A DNA stretch of 64,000 bases from Gremmenia infestans (lineage: Eukaryota > Ascomycota > Leotiomycetes > Helotiales > Hamatocanthoscyphaceae), in assembly GCA_032629725.1 (NCBI GenBank), contig JAFEVB010000009.1, forward strand, positions 315,001-379,000, read 5' to 3'. Each line of letters opens with the position of its first letter. The stretch's first letter is position 1. Below are positions 1-10,869 of the stretch, piece by piece. A program made the translations under genes and the position numbers. The notes beneath the pieces were generated by a model that made no database searches, was not told the origin of the DNA, and worked only from the letters and a program-made list of their open reading frames with translations.

Positions 1-1
1 T

Positions 2-556
2 AGTACGGGGATCAAGGGCATTATTGTAGGGAGCTTTCTTGGTGTGGGTATTGTGGCTATCATTGTAGCCGCGAGGCATGATCCGGATCCGAAGACTGGA
101 TGGGCGGCGATTGATATGGTAAGCATACGATACGAAACCTATTTGTCGAATACGTACTAATAAGTTTGGGTATAGATCTACGCCGTATCTTACGTGAAAC
201 TCATCATCACGCTCGTCAAGTATATGCCTCAAGTCCTGACGAATTACCACAACAAGTCCACGCACGGCTGGTCGATCAATCAGATTCTTCTCGACTTTGT
301 TGGCGGAATACTCTCCATCTGGCAGCTTGGCATAGATAGCTATCTGCAGGGAGACTGGTCGGGTGTGACGGGGAATCCGGTCAAGTTCGCATTGGGGAAT
401 ATCAGTGTATTCTTTGATATTATCTTCATGATACAGCATTACTGTGTGTATAGAGGAAACAGGGGGATGGCCTTCTCGGAGGATGAAGAGAGACCTCTAC
501 TTAATGGGGAAGCAAATGGAGAAGCAGGTGGGGAACGATCAAATGGGAATTCCTAA
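2..556 (+). CDS. ERS1: Cystinosin-type lysosomal/vacuolar cystine transporter, 3' part
   Basis: This is the C-terminal part of a PQ-loop (cystinosin/ERS1) membrane protein; the 5' end lies outside the window. Exons read 2-118 and 176-556. The intron 119-175 has GTAAGC, a TACTAATAA branch site and a TATAG acceptor. The second exon carries the PQ motif (KYMPQVLTNYHNKST), then GWSINQILLDFVGG, the conserved KF.LG stretch and the FFDIIFMIQHYCVY membrane segment, closely matching the end of animal cystinosins. A short acidic, Gly-rich tail follows. The family exports cystine with protons from lysosomes or vacuoles. Identification is strong; the substrate is inferred from the family. Confidence 0.88.
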
Positions 557-962
557 ATCGTAAAGGTAGCATTGGATAATAGTTAGATAGACACTTATGA
601 GCTATCATCAGCGTAGCAAAGCATCATGTTTCCCCACTATTACTGTACTAGTTGTGTATTCTTATTTTCCGCCTATTATCTCCCATCGCACCCATCGCAC
701 CCATCGCACCTATTCACACAGTTTGGAAGTTTCCACTTCATTATACTCTATACAATATCTACTCCAGTCTTTAGTCCACGAGTACTTTATTACGCATCTC
801 TCACCATCCAATCTTTCATATCCATACCTACACATAGCACCCCATTCATATCTTATGATCTCAACGTCATTAATTATTTATTACCCAAGCCCAATCCCAT
901 CCGATCCTAACCTATTATCCATCTATCTATCACACACCCCTCCCTAACCCCCATCTCTATCT
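557..962. other. Convergent intergenic spacer with 9-bp tandem repeat
   Basis: The stretch is pyrimidine-rich on the plus strand and has no credible coding sequence. At 682-708 the 9-base unit CCCATCGCA occurs three times in tandem. It separates the 3' ends of the cystinosin gene and the minus-strand gene at 963. Confidence 0.5.
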
Positions 963-2351
963 CTATCCTATTTTATCCATTCTATCTATCACATATCTCT
1001 CCCCAACCATCTCCAGCGCCCTCCCCCAAGTCCCCTCAAAAACCCCCTCCACATTCCCCACCTCACTCTCGAGCACCTCGCGATAAAACGCCCAGCACTG
1101 TTTCAGATCCCCGATAATCCGTTCCCACTCCCTGCAACTATGCTCTGCTTTTCTGCGGGTCATATGCATATGCATATCCACATCCTCATCCTCATCTGCA
1201 AAACCATCCCCATCTTCCCCCGTAAAGCTATGCAACATTGCGAATTCGCGCTGTTGTAGTATAGTAGCTTTCTCGATCGCATCTTCGAGGCGTTTGGAAA
1301 AACTGGCTGGTTCTGAACTAGAACTAGAACCAGAACTCATTTCCACCCCCTCTACTTCCATCTGCGCCCCCCTCTCAAACCCCCAAATCACCCTCCCTGA
1401 CTCCCCCAACGTGTCCCTCATGCACTCCCCAATCCGCCCTTCCATATCTTCATTCCCACTCTCCCGCGCCTCTGCCAACTGTCGCTCGAACATCCTTACC
1501 TGCTCCCCGTACATCCGTCGTGCTTGCTCGTACTCCTGCCCCTCGAGTAGCTTGCGCTTGTTGCAGCCTGGGCAGAGGCCTGGTGTGCGTTCTTGGAGTG
1601 AGGCGATGTTAGCATCGGTGTCTGTGTCTGTGTCATTAGTGGTGGAGGAGGAGTTGGAGGTTGAGGTGGAAGTGGAGGAAGTAGGGGTCGACAGGATGTA
1701 ATCTGGTATCCCTTGCAGGAGTTTATGCCCGCAGTGGAAGACCCAGATCGTGTTATTTGAAGAGGTGTAGCGATGGCGATGGCGGTGGCGTGCTAAGTCC
1801 TGACTTCCCCTTCCCTGTGATCCAGGTCCAGCACTAACACCGCTGCCTGGTTGTTGTGCTTGTGCTTGCGATTGCGGTAGCGGTCGTGTATGGTTACGTG
1901 GTAAGAAACTCGCTTCTGTGCTGCTTACTTCTAGAACCAAGCGGGATGTACTGTAGCCCGGTAGGGCAAAACATGACGCTGGCGCTGGCGAGGCGTCACG
2001 GCTGGATGACTCGGGCGTTGGGGCACATGAGAAGGACGGGTGGGATAGCGTGAAGGTTGGTATGTTGCTCATGCTCATGCTAGCCAGTGACCCATAAGTG
2101 GATGTCGGCGAGGGTGGCTCGGAGCTTGGTTCTAGGATAGAGGCAGAGAATATAGAGGCGCTTAATGAAGGAGCATGGCTGGCGTGAACGGTGGGTTCGA
2201 GAGATGGGGTATAGTCGTTTTCTATTTTGGATGGGTTAGGCGGGAGGATTCCTGATGTGGTGGACGAGTAGCTGGTGTCTCTTATGCGGGAGTGCGATCT
2301 GACGTATAAGGGATGCGTATAGAAGATGGGGGGTGGTGTGCTTTTAGTCAT
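963..2351 (-). CDS. Hypothetical Ser/Thr-rich protein with a possible Zn-binding HCGH...CPGC pair
   Basis: Single-exon frame of 462 residues from the ATG at 2351-2349. The frame stays open upstream, but that part looks like 5' leader and the chosen Met begins a Pro/Ser-rich start (MTKSTPPPIF). The N-terminal half is low complexity (Ser, Thr, Pro, Gln; HRHRHR; TDTDTD). The middle has FHCGHK and, about 60 residues on, CPGCNKRK, which together could hold one zinc. A helical, charged segment with many Glu and Arg follows. I do not recognise the family. The gene downstream on the same strand (2802-3566) has a similar arrangement of a CSH group followed by Cys pairs, so the two may be distant relatives. 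No function is proposed. Confidence 0.6.
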   Translation of the reverse strand: MTKSTPPPIFYTHPLYVRSHSRIRDTSYSSTTSGILPPNPSKIENDYTPSLEPTVHASHAPSLSASIFSASILEPSSEPPSPTSTYGSLASMSMSNIPTFTLSHPSFSCAPTPESSSRDASPAPASCFALPGYSTSRLVLEVSSTEASFLPRNHTRPLPQSQAQAQQPGSGVSAGPGSQGRGSQDLARHRHRHRYTSSNNTIWVFHCGHKLLQGIPDYILSTPTSSTSTSTSNSSSTTNDTDTDTDANIASLQERTPGLCPGCNKRKLLEGQEYEQARRMYGEQVRMFERQLAEARESGNEDMEGRIGECMRDTLGESGRVIWGFERGAQMEVEGVEMSSGSSSSSEPASFSKRLEDAIEKATILQQREFAMLHSFTGEDGDGFADEDEDVDMHMHMTRRKAEHSCREWERIIGDLKQCWAFYREVLESEVGNVEGVFEGTWGRALEMVGERYVIDRMDKIG

Positions 2352-2801
2352 TTTGCGGATGATACTGGGGAGAGTCCGCGGCAGTGTTTGATGTTGATGG
2401 CTAGGCAAATGGTGTAAAAATATGAGGATTAAATATGTTTGAGAAGACAGGAGAATAGCTTCAACTGTGCGCGCGTTTGCACAGCCCCGTTCATGCAAGG
2501 AACTTATATCCGATTTAGGGAATGCTTTGGTAGTTGACAACCAAAGTGCATGAAGCAATTGAATGCAAGGACGTTTTGCGGCTCGTTGACTTACCCCTAT
2601 TCTTAGACTCAACCGAGCAGATCTCGCTTGTAGGTTGTCATGGTGCAGTGGGCGTTTATCATACTTAAAGACTTGTTTTCTATTCTGATTCTGATATAGA
2701 ACAAAGTAGATATTCTCGCGTATTCTTTCCAAGTTTGCATGCTACGTGAAGAGAACATGAACATCCCACAACCGCTTTTCAAAACGCTACACATTAGGTA
2801 C
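2352..2801. other. Intergenic spacer between two minus-strand genes
   Basis: About 450 bases that would hold the promoter and leader of the 963-2351 gene. The frame of that gene is open through much of it, but composition does not resemble the body of the protein. No other element seen. Confidence 0.4.
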
Positions 2802-3566
2802 TTAAACAATACTTCCCAAAAACTCAATAATCCTCTCCTGACAAGCCTCCGTACATCTCTCCATCTCCTCCCTAACAACCTTCCGAACATTCTCATCCCA
2901 ATCCCTATACATACCCCTCCTCTCCTCCCTCCATCTCTCCCCCTCCTTCGCCCCACTCCCACTCCCACTCCCACCCCCCATCATCACCGCATCCCCCCTC
3001 TGATCAATCAGCCTCCTCGTCCCATCATTAACCTTAACAACCCTCTCCTGCACCCTCTCCACCCCGCCCACAACCCCCTCCACCAAACCCCTCGCCACCA
3101 CGCCCTCCATTCCCCTAAGTCTCAACTTCGCCGGCAGCTCTCCCTTCAGCTCGCTCACCTCGGAGCTCTTAGCGCGCAACGCCGCTTCCAGGTTCGCGTT
3201 CCGTGTCTCCAGATCCCAGATGTGCGAATCTTGCGCGAGGAGCGCGCTGCAGTCGCTGCAGGCGCCGGGCGCGCAGACGGATTGCGGGAAGTTGATGAAA
3301 TCTTGGCAGCCGGGTGAGGAGCAGCGGGTTGTTAGGCGCGTGGTTATGTGCGAGCAGGCTGTGTAGGGTTGGTTGGTTCCTTGGCACATGGTTGCGTGGT
3401 GGTCCGGGTGTGAATATGTATGTGCGTGGTGGGTGGCAGTTTCGTGTTTCGCTGAGGTAGCTGAGGTCTTGTGGGTTAGTTGGAGCGAAGGAAGGGGAGG
3501 GGGATAGGTACTTACATGCTGAGAGAGAGCTCTGTCGTCGTCGACGATGTATTGGTCTTTTGACAT
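2802..3566 (-). CDS. Hypothetical Cys-rich protein with charged helical C-terminus
   Basis: The start is taken at the ATG 3566-3564 (MSKDQYIVDDD). An optional 48-base intron at 3515-3468 has GTAAGT, a CTAAC branch site and an AG acceptor; its length is a multiple of three, so the frame is open either way. The core has a run of Cys and His (CSH..., CSSPGCQDF, CAPGACSDC) that could form a small zinc-binding module. It is followed by a coiled-coil-like segment (LETRNANLEAALRAKSSEV) and an Arg/Glu-rich C-terminus broken by a GGGSGSGSG linker. The family is not recognised. The neighbouring minus-strand gene has a related Cys/His layout. Confidence 0.55.
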   Translation of the reverse strand: MSKDQYIVDDDRALSQHVSTYPPPLPSLQLTHKTSATSAKHETATHHAHTYSHPDHHATMCQGTNQPYTACSHITTRLTTRCSSPGCQDFINFPQSVCAPGACSDCSALLAQDSHIWDLETRNANLEAALRAKSSEVSELKGELPAKLRLRGMEGVVARGLVEGVVGGVERVQERVVKVNDGTRRLIDQRGDAVMMGGGSGSGSGAKEGERWREERRGMYRDWDENVRKVVREEMERCTEACQERIIEFLGSIV

Positions 3567-4033
3567 GAAAACTTGAAGGATTTTATAAAGACACAGCAAA
3601 GGCTAGCGCTTTACCATGTGCGTGATTGTTCGGATTCTTCCGTTCACTATTTGAGCTAGGGTATAGGTCTATTCATTGGGGGTTCGCTACGAATGTACCC
3701 TTTTTGAACTGCGCGGTGCATTATCGTCAGTCCTTTGCAAACCTAGTAGTTTACACGCTTGATTGTGTGAGTATTCATCAACTCCAAAGGATAGAAAGGG
3801 GGGAAGATCACGTGCCATCGTACCCCGAATTTGTAAGCTGGGAAAGAACAGGTGGTGTATTGCGTATAGGATACCACATCGAATAGATGTCTTCAATTAA
3901 GATGTGCTAACTAAAGAAATAAATGCATTTGAAGTAAGGCTAGACTCGCACTAGTAAATTTCCAAAAAAGAAAACCATTGAATTGATGTTGGGATATCTG
4001 CAGAATACTAAAGCTAATCAACTGAATAAAATT
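3567..4033. other. Intergenic spacer
   Basis: Upstream region of the 2802-3566 gene and 3' flank of the 4034-5593 gene. Short open frames occur on both strands, but none has a recognisable protein signature or supporting splice sites. Confidence 0.4.
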
Positions 4034-5593
4034 TTACCTTGAACTTTCATGGATATCGTATCTAGGTGGGATGGGTAAATTCTGGATATGACGATATAAT
4101 GCATTATGTAGATCAAAGAGATACACTTGACAATCCTGTGTTCCTAGCTCACTCGCACAAATCTCCAAAACAGAAACTTTCCTACGTTCATAACCTACCT
4201 CCAGCACCCAGTATACATCAATATCCAAGATCTCCTCGTCCGTCGCCTGCACAGTAGTCGGGGTATCTATAATATGAGCCGGCACATCAGGAGTAGTATA
4301 TCCCGGAAGGAACCTCGCTGGCACAATCGGCAAACCATCATGATCATGCTCTATGAACGGAGTTCTCACAAGCGCAGAGGAATAGAGTTCGTTAGCAGTA
4401 TGATCATCGACTTTCAATCCCCGATTTCTAGGCATATGCTGCGTGAAGCGTACATCGGCGGGATAGCCGTTGGCGGGCTTTACGGCAATGTATTCTCCAT
4501 CCTCGAACTGCAGCATAAACACCTGTCGAGTATTGTGGTCGCCCGCACGACCCATGGACGATATGCCCTCTTGCCGGGGCTAAGTTGCACGAATTGGTCT
4601 TGGATGACAATCAGCTCGACGTGGAAGACATCTGGAGCGAGTTGTTTTTCGAAATCGTGAATAGGGTATGCGGGTTGTATGGGAGCGGTCCCGCGCCTTT
4701 TAGCTTCTACATTCAAGGCAACGTATACGTCATATCGAGGATGATCGGGTAACTCCTGGATTTCATGGTAGTAGTGTCTTGCATCGGCCTTGAATTTGGC
4801 CCCTAAGTGGATGCAATTAGCCAACGCAATGAGAATTAGAAAGGTGAAACTTTACAAAATCTATCTGCTCCGGTAAGTGCTAAAGATAGAGCAAGCCAGA
4901 ACGTGTTCTGTCTCTTGCGACAAAAGTTCTCGGGCAAAATCTGTTCGAAAGCGATCTTGGGAATTAAATGAACATCGGAAAAGTAATACCGCCAGGGATA
5001 CTGAATAATTTCTTGATGAGCTTCTCGAGGTAAAGTCTGAGGCATCGTGTTGTTAAAAAAGGGGACTTGAACATCCATAATATCATAATCAAGGTCCCAA
5101 GGGTTCTTGTGCTCAATCGCTCTCATCCAAGCTTCGTCCCCAGATGGTCGATTCTCTACAGAAAAATCACCAGTATGAATAGAAGAGTGGATGTCAAAAT
5201 TGTATTTCGACTTTGGATTTGCAGAATTCAAATTGTTCCATAATTACTAAAGAAAATAAGCATACCTCTAAACTTTTATGATATGGAAAGGGTGAATCGC
5301 TTACTCGTCAAAACTTTCGCCCTTCGAGCTTTGCAAATACATGGCTGGTCAGGATCGGGAGCGAGCCAGTCTGCAAGAGCACGGGCATTGTCGATGTGTT
5401 CTTGCCACGATTTGTATTCTGGTAATCGGAGGATATCATATATAGTGGGCTGGGCAAATAGTGATTCAGTTCTGCTAACGATATCGTACATCAAAGCATG
5501 GACATCATGCTCCTCACACTCTGGATCTTGCGGGGGAACACTAGGGGGTGGAGTTTGCAGGCGTGGTCTGTTGATTAGTTCGTCGGCCATCAT
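4034..5593 (-). CDS. Hypothetical multi-exon protein with an unresolved frame jump
   Basis: A minus-strand gene of at least three exons: 5593-5305, 5155-4856 and 4802 to about 4520, then a change of frame and an open frame to the stop at 4034. Splice sites support the first two junctions (GTAAGC to TGTAG over 149 bases; GTAAAG with a GCTAAT branch and CTTAG over 53 bases), and frames agree across both. Exon 3 reads into VVRATTILDR and should continue as VFMLQFEDGEYIAVK, which lies in another frame. I found no intron that explains this, so a one-base frameshift near 4520-4530 is likely, or a sequencing error. The protein starts with a Pro-rich segment (PPPSVPPQ) and has many aromatic residues later. 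The family is not recognised. Confidence 0.45.
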
Positions 5594-7119
5594 GAAAGAT
5601 CAGCGCATATGATAAGAACAGTATAAGGATCCTCTAAAACAGGGTCAAGGTGATTCACGCGTAGTGCGAGCCTTGAAAATGGAGAGGGTTGGTGATAACA
5701 AAGCTGAGCAAAGGTGAGGTGTAAGACTAACACAGATGCAAACAGCAATTTGGGCAAAAAGAAAAACGGTGCCCACTTGAAGGCATCGGCATTCTTTATT
5801 GCAAGTTGCAATCTCGCTTTCTCTTGAGAGTTCGGAAGAAAGAATTGCATTGAATGAAAGAGATATCCATCCATGCTCAACCGTTTGTGGGGCACACCTC
5901 AGTAACGACGGGAATCACTCGAATCCTGTAATACCAGATCTCGTTGTGAGGAAACGAGAACTATTCCTTTGTCGAACTCTTGTAGCCTCAGCTGCATACA
6001 GCCCCAAGGTCGCGATCAGAGGTTGGCAATCGAGATATTTGCTCCTAGCGGGTGCTTCTCTTTTCTAACTCCCTCGCATAGCCATGCAGTTTACATGTAA
6101 GATCTTACCATTTGATGGCTATAGGATCGTATTGATCTTGTGACCTCGACAAGTCGTCGGAAAGGACAATTGGGAGATGTAGATGTGGCCTTCGCTATTG
6201 TTTCACCCTTGTCCCGTATGGACGACATTCGGAAGACAATACATTTAATTGGTATGCAGGATGGTTTATGTTGAAGGTTGCACGGTGAAGCAACGGGAAC
6301 GGTGAAATCGTTAACGTCTAGGACGTTCTGAACTATACGCGTAAGGCTGCAAAGTCGCGTACACTTGAGTACGATCATGTAAAGACTTAACGTCAACCTC
6401 TGTATTCCAAACACACACACAGTACTGACAGCAAAGCTAGAACAGGTATATTCGACATGTCTCTCGAATTCTAAGGTCTGGTATGTCGTGATAGTATGGT
6501 ATTTCGTGGTGAAATATGCACCCAGATCCTGCCTGATCTCTCACCCTACGTTCCGTTAAAGTTGAACAGTTCAAGTTTGTTGTTGGTGCCGGGCTGTATC
6601 ACCGCAAGATGCTCCTTTATGCGTGCTTTACTACTTAATGAACAGATTATGATATCTTATCTAAGGCTGTGAAGATCACCTGTATTTTCAAATTCATAAT
6701 AGAGATTATTACTATAAGCCAGCTCGTTGTCTTATGGTTTACTTTACTTTAAGCACATGTTTTCACATTGCATTTATCACATCAAGTCACAATTCTTAAG
6801 TCAAAGGGGGTCAAATATTTTGGTGCAATTTCTTGTATTTATGAGAGTCTGTTGTGTGTTCTTTGTAAAATGCAACGCTGCCAAAGAAAAACCTCGAGCC
6901 ACTTGGCCACAGGTCATTTCTTCTGATTTCCGAAAAGACAAACCGGGCCACCCATGTTTTTTTGTTTTTTTGTTTTCTTGATCAATGACTGTGTTCTCTC
7001 TTTGTAAGAATCATCCCAAAAGACAAACTCCGCGCAAGAGCCACCCAAAGAAAGCAAGGTACCCACAATTTGGTGCTACCGACGACAAAGGAAGGAGAGA
7101 TGTCATCCCATGCATGAGC
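5594..7119. other. Gene-poor spacer of 1.5 kb
   Basis: Only short chance frames are present. One minus-strand frame next to the 5593 start (5895-5590) has a hydrophobic middle but no family signature; it may simply be leader sequence. No repeat or RNA gene seen. Confidence 0.4.
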
Positions 7120-7983
7120 TTACGCATTGTCAAAGTCGCGGTATACGGATCCGTCTTGGAACCCATGGGATAACAGGGGAGTCTCCCGACGCTTAGGCTC
7201 GTCTACCGTGTCTACTACCATACTATCAAGTAGATCAATAATATTAGCAATATCTTGATCATGCTTCAAATAACGCGGCGCGGAATCGGCATTAATATCC
7301 ATGGAGCTTTCAGAAGGCCTCATAAGCATCCACTCGAGTTCATCTTGCAAGGTTACACACTTCTCTCTAACCTCATTGGCATGCTTCTTAAGTTGCTCGA
7401 TGGACTGCTCAAGACCTACAATCTTGCTCTTCAGGGCATCTTCCTCCACCTTTGCCGTCTCTATGTCGGCCTTGAGGTATTGGACGAGGAAGTTTAGGTT
7501 GCTAAATTGCTCTTCATAGTTTTCAGCCTCCACAGTCTCAGAGCGTTGCGAACCATTTCCTAGGTCCGCATTGGACTGTTCCAGAATTGCGTTCATTCTT
7601 TCTGCGCTCTCTAATCGGTCCATGAGCTTTAGGACGATGTGCCGTAGCCTCGCAATCACCGCCATCGGTTCCTCCGACGCGATGACGGAAATAGTGCTCG
7701 AGCTATGATCCCCTGCTATATCACCAGTCGGATTTCCTAGTGTAGGCCTACCGAACATTGGAGTCGAAGAGGTTGATACCCCTGGATGTGCAGCCAGATC
7801 TCCTGGTGAAGGAGACCTACCATACATCGGAATGGGATAATTTGGCCCATTGTTATAGAACATCATCGGATTTCGGGATGGTGCACCAGACATCGAAGTT
7901 GAAGGCCCACGAGAATCCAAATCAGTCAATTGCTCATCAGTCGCCGTCTTCTGCAGTTCATCATTGAAGTACCCCGCCGACAT
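7120..7983 (-). CDS. Coiled-coil protein of unknown function
   Basis: One exon, 287 residues, starting at the ATG 7983-7981 (MSAGYFNDEL). The frame is open further upstream, but a TATAAATA sequence at 8121-8114 lies 130 bases before this ATG and the intervening stretch is an AC-rich leader, which favours the inner start. The first 110 residues are disordered (Ser, Pro, Gly, Met, Asn). From about residue 115 to 225 the sequence is helical with heptad-like spacing (IARLRHIVLKLMDRLESAER; LKSKIVGLEQSIEQLKKHAN), a two-part coiled coil. The C-terminus is acidic. I do not recognise it; a scaffold-type role is possible but unproved. Confidence 0.62.
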   Translation of the reverse strand: MSAGYFNDELQKTATDEQLTDLDSRGPSTSMSGAPSRNPMMFYNNGPNYPIPMYGRSPSPGDLAAHPGVSTSSTPMFGRPTLGNPTGDIAGDHSSSTISVIASEEPMAVIARLRHIVLKLMDRLESAERMNAILEQSNADLGNGSQRSETVEAENYEEQFSNLNFLVQYLKADIETAKVEEDALKSKIVGLEQSIEQLKKHANEVREKCVTLQDELEWMLMRPSESSMDINADSAPRYLKHDQDIANIIDLLDSMVVDTVDEPKRRETPLLSHGFQDGSVYRDFDNA

Positions 7984-8113
7984 GTTGCGTGTGTTGATTG
8001 TGTTGCTCAAGGTTTTGGTGTGCTGATGTGTTGGTGTGCGTAAGGAGCTGTGTGTGTTCGTGTTTGTGTGGTGGGGAAGAAGTTTTGAATGGATCTCAAT
8101 GAAAAGTCGAGGG

Positions 8114-8121
8114 TATTTATA
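8114..8121 (-). promoter_or_regulatory. TATA box of the coiled-coil gene
   Basis: TATAAATA on the minus strand, 130 bases upstream of the chosen ATG at 7983, followed by a C/A-rich leader. Confidence 0.4.
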
Positions 8122-9099
8122 TGACATAGCTCTCTACTGTTCGGCACTGAACAGGCTGCTCTGAGAATGTTAGTGTCTAAAAAATCGCGTAAACAGCTTA
8201 TACTAGCGCCTAATGCCTAGAAGCAAGTGCTGTTTGCTTGTTGTTCCGGTTACTGTTTATGATAAACAAGTATAAGAGCCACTATGCTAGATGGGTTTGA
8301 AGCAAGAACAGAAGCGAGACTAGAAGTTCACTATCTTGGAACAGTTAGAACATACTTTTATTTCGAAAGAAGTATGCGTAGAAGTAAGGGTGAACCAAAA
8401 TAGCAGAATGAACCTGCTCTATTTTGACCCCATCCCCTCCCCTTAAGTAGCCCAAAAAGGGATAAGACTGCTAGTTAATTGTAGTTCTTTATTTAGTTAG
8501 GCGCTGATATACAACCACTTGTTCTCTGACTAGTTTGGGAAATCCATATAGTTTAGACTTCATCTCCACTTCACATCCACATCCACTACTATATCTGTAT
8601 CTGTCTCTCGATTATCGACTACCCTATTCTATACACACTCAAGCACACTCTCATATGAATTATCTACTATACATCCATTAACCCGGGTCTGTGCGGTGCC
8701 GCAAATTACGCCATACGCACCAAGCAGCCAAGCTCTAGACTGCGCCATCAGTAGTGAGTACTAATATCGCGAATAATGAACCGCTCCTCAACAATCAAAA
8801 AAGCAGCTTCGATCGATTCTTCTAACGCATTACCATAAGGCATTTGCCGATATATAATCATCTTACCCAGGTAGATTTGCCGAAAGAAAACCATGTGAGG
8901 AGCTCTTTTACTTGAAAGGTAAGCCGTGTTCTTCACTTAAAAAGTGCCTTGAGATCCTTCGTCGTGCTAGTTTTAATGGTATGTAAAACAGTAAGCATAA
9001 CATTGCGCTCTCTATTTATAACTATTTGTATGCAAGGGTTACCTGCTTCTATGACTAGATATCGTCATTTTAAAGATCCGAAGTAATCCACTTGCCATA
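8122..9099. other. Intergenic spacer, possible coding relic at 8748-8936
   Basis: Promoter side of the 7983 gene and 3' flank of the 9100 gene. The minus-strand frame 8936-8748 reads as protein-like (YGNALEESIEAAFLIVEERF) but has no flanking exons that I can join; it could be a relic or chance. Confidence 0.3.
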
Positions 9100-10869
9100 C
9101 TAGTCATCGACTTTCACCCAGCTATCTTGGCTCATCGAACTTTCCTTCTCAACAACTTCAGACACGCCACCACCTTCCTCTAATTGCCCATTCTGTGACT
9201 CATCGTCTTCATCGTTACCGCTATCATCCTTGTCCTCATCCTCATCTTCACCTTCAGACTGATCAGCCAACTCACCCCTAGCAACCATCATTTCCACCTC
9301 CTCTACACAGCAAGCAACCCAATCTCTAATCGAGTCATATCTATTCATCCCTGGTTGCCAATATGCTGCGTTCCAGTATTGATATTCGCCATCCTTAACT
9401 TGCCTGCCTACAATATTCTCCTTCCAAGTCTTCGGAGGGATGATATAATGTTGGAAGCAATCGCACTCATTCCCAGGCTCCAGTTGAATCATCTCGTCAG
9501 AATGAACACCGTCTTGTTTCATACCTAGATGGTCGAAATCTGAGGTAACATTGTGCAGATCTTGGTCAGTGCTTGTGGTGAGGTTTCGGATGCCAGCGAT
9601 CCCACCGCTGAGGAAATGCCACCCTCCTTGGAACCTATTACAGGCCTTAGATTAGGCATGTTTTTTTCTATATCAGAGCACTGTGAAGATGACTTACCCA
9701 TTCGCAATGCGGACCATGTCTTTAAAATCGGCTGGTAGCTCCCCGATTTCTTTCTCGGCTGCTTCGATCTCCTCTTCAGTCGCAGGCGGATACAGTATAT
9801 CCTCCGCTCGCCTGATGCCATTCCGCTTATAGAAAGGTCGATTGACCTTCCATGCCCCCACAGAGAGTCTCCTCAACAGTTCTTCCCAGCCCACTTTCTC
9901 CGGCGCCAGTGACCACTGCCTCCCGTTCCTAGCTCTCAGCTCTATCGCCTGAATTACTTCCTTGATCAACACTTCCGCATCCTCTTGCTCAATATAAAAT
10001 GGGTTTGCATCCTTGCCCCTTTGGGCTAATAAAGGCAAAACATCCCAAATGTCCGGCAACGCAAGGTACTCTGTAACATCAGTTCCATTAGACGTGTTAA
10101 ACCCATCAAGTCGCAGCCCCATCCCCAGCACATCCGCCGCAGTTTCCAACTCTCCTACCCGTATCGCAAGCTCCACGACCAGCCGCCAGTACAGCAGCTG
10201 CCCGTGTCTCCTCACACCGCTCTCGAACTTCCATTCCGTGATGGGTACTTGCGGCTGCGCATACAATTTCTTCGCCACCTCAAGCGCCTCCCTCAGGCGT
10301 TCTTGAGACGGGTACTGCCCTGCCGTCTTTTCTTTCGCGAGCAGACGGCAACACATGGCCAGAACGGTCGGGTCTTCTGTCTTTTGCCATATGTGCGGAT
10401 TGGCGGGCTCGGGGAGCTTGCAGTGCTCCAGCATCCAGCCCGTGCGGGTGCACTCGCGGTATTTTCCCCATTGGTTGCGTGCTAGGTCTCCGGTGACATA
10501 TTGGGGGTTTGGAGGCTTGGGGTATTCAGGGTGAGACGTCCAGAAGTTCTCTAGCGCAAGAGATGAGATGAGGGGTGATGTTTGGTATGGGCGTAGGGGG
10601 ACAATATGGTCTGCATGTTTGGAGAGAGCATCTATTAATTGATGCGCAAGGGAAAGGTGATTGGATAGCAAGAGAACATGAGCTAGCCGTAGACTTTTTC
10701 TAATTGCGGGAGAAGGGTCTTCGGGATCTAGAAAGGAGGTGATGAGCTTAGAGAGACTATGTTTCGTGAACGGGCCAGAGTTATCCGTGTCAATGTATGA
10801 GATGGACATTCTGAGGTTGGAAGAATATAGTCGGCTTGAGTATAAGCATTGGATATATCTGAAGGACAA
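9100..10869 (-). CDS. SMI1/KNR4 domain protein
   Basis: Two exons, 10869-9698 and 9634-9100, 568 residues from the first Met; a second Met at 10809 is an equally good start. The intron has GTAAGT, a CCTAATC branch site and an AATAG acceptor and splits a Gly codon. The first 330 residues are helical and unassigned. The SMI1/KNR4-like part starts near residue 365 with ATEEEIEAAEKEIGELP and DFKDMVRIANG, continuing after the intron with FQGGWHFLSGG and later an intact exon. The tail is very acidic (DEDEDKDDSGNDEDD) as in Knr4-type proteins. In yeast, Knr4/Smi1 connects cell wall synthesis with signalling; that role here is inferred from the domain only. Confidence 0.72.

Noticed and set aside
2739..3317. 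Plus-strand Pro/Leu-rich frame of about 190 codons
   Set aside because: It is the complement of the Cys-rich minus-strand gene at 2802-3566 and has low-complexity composition.
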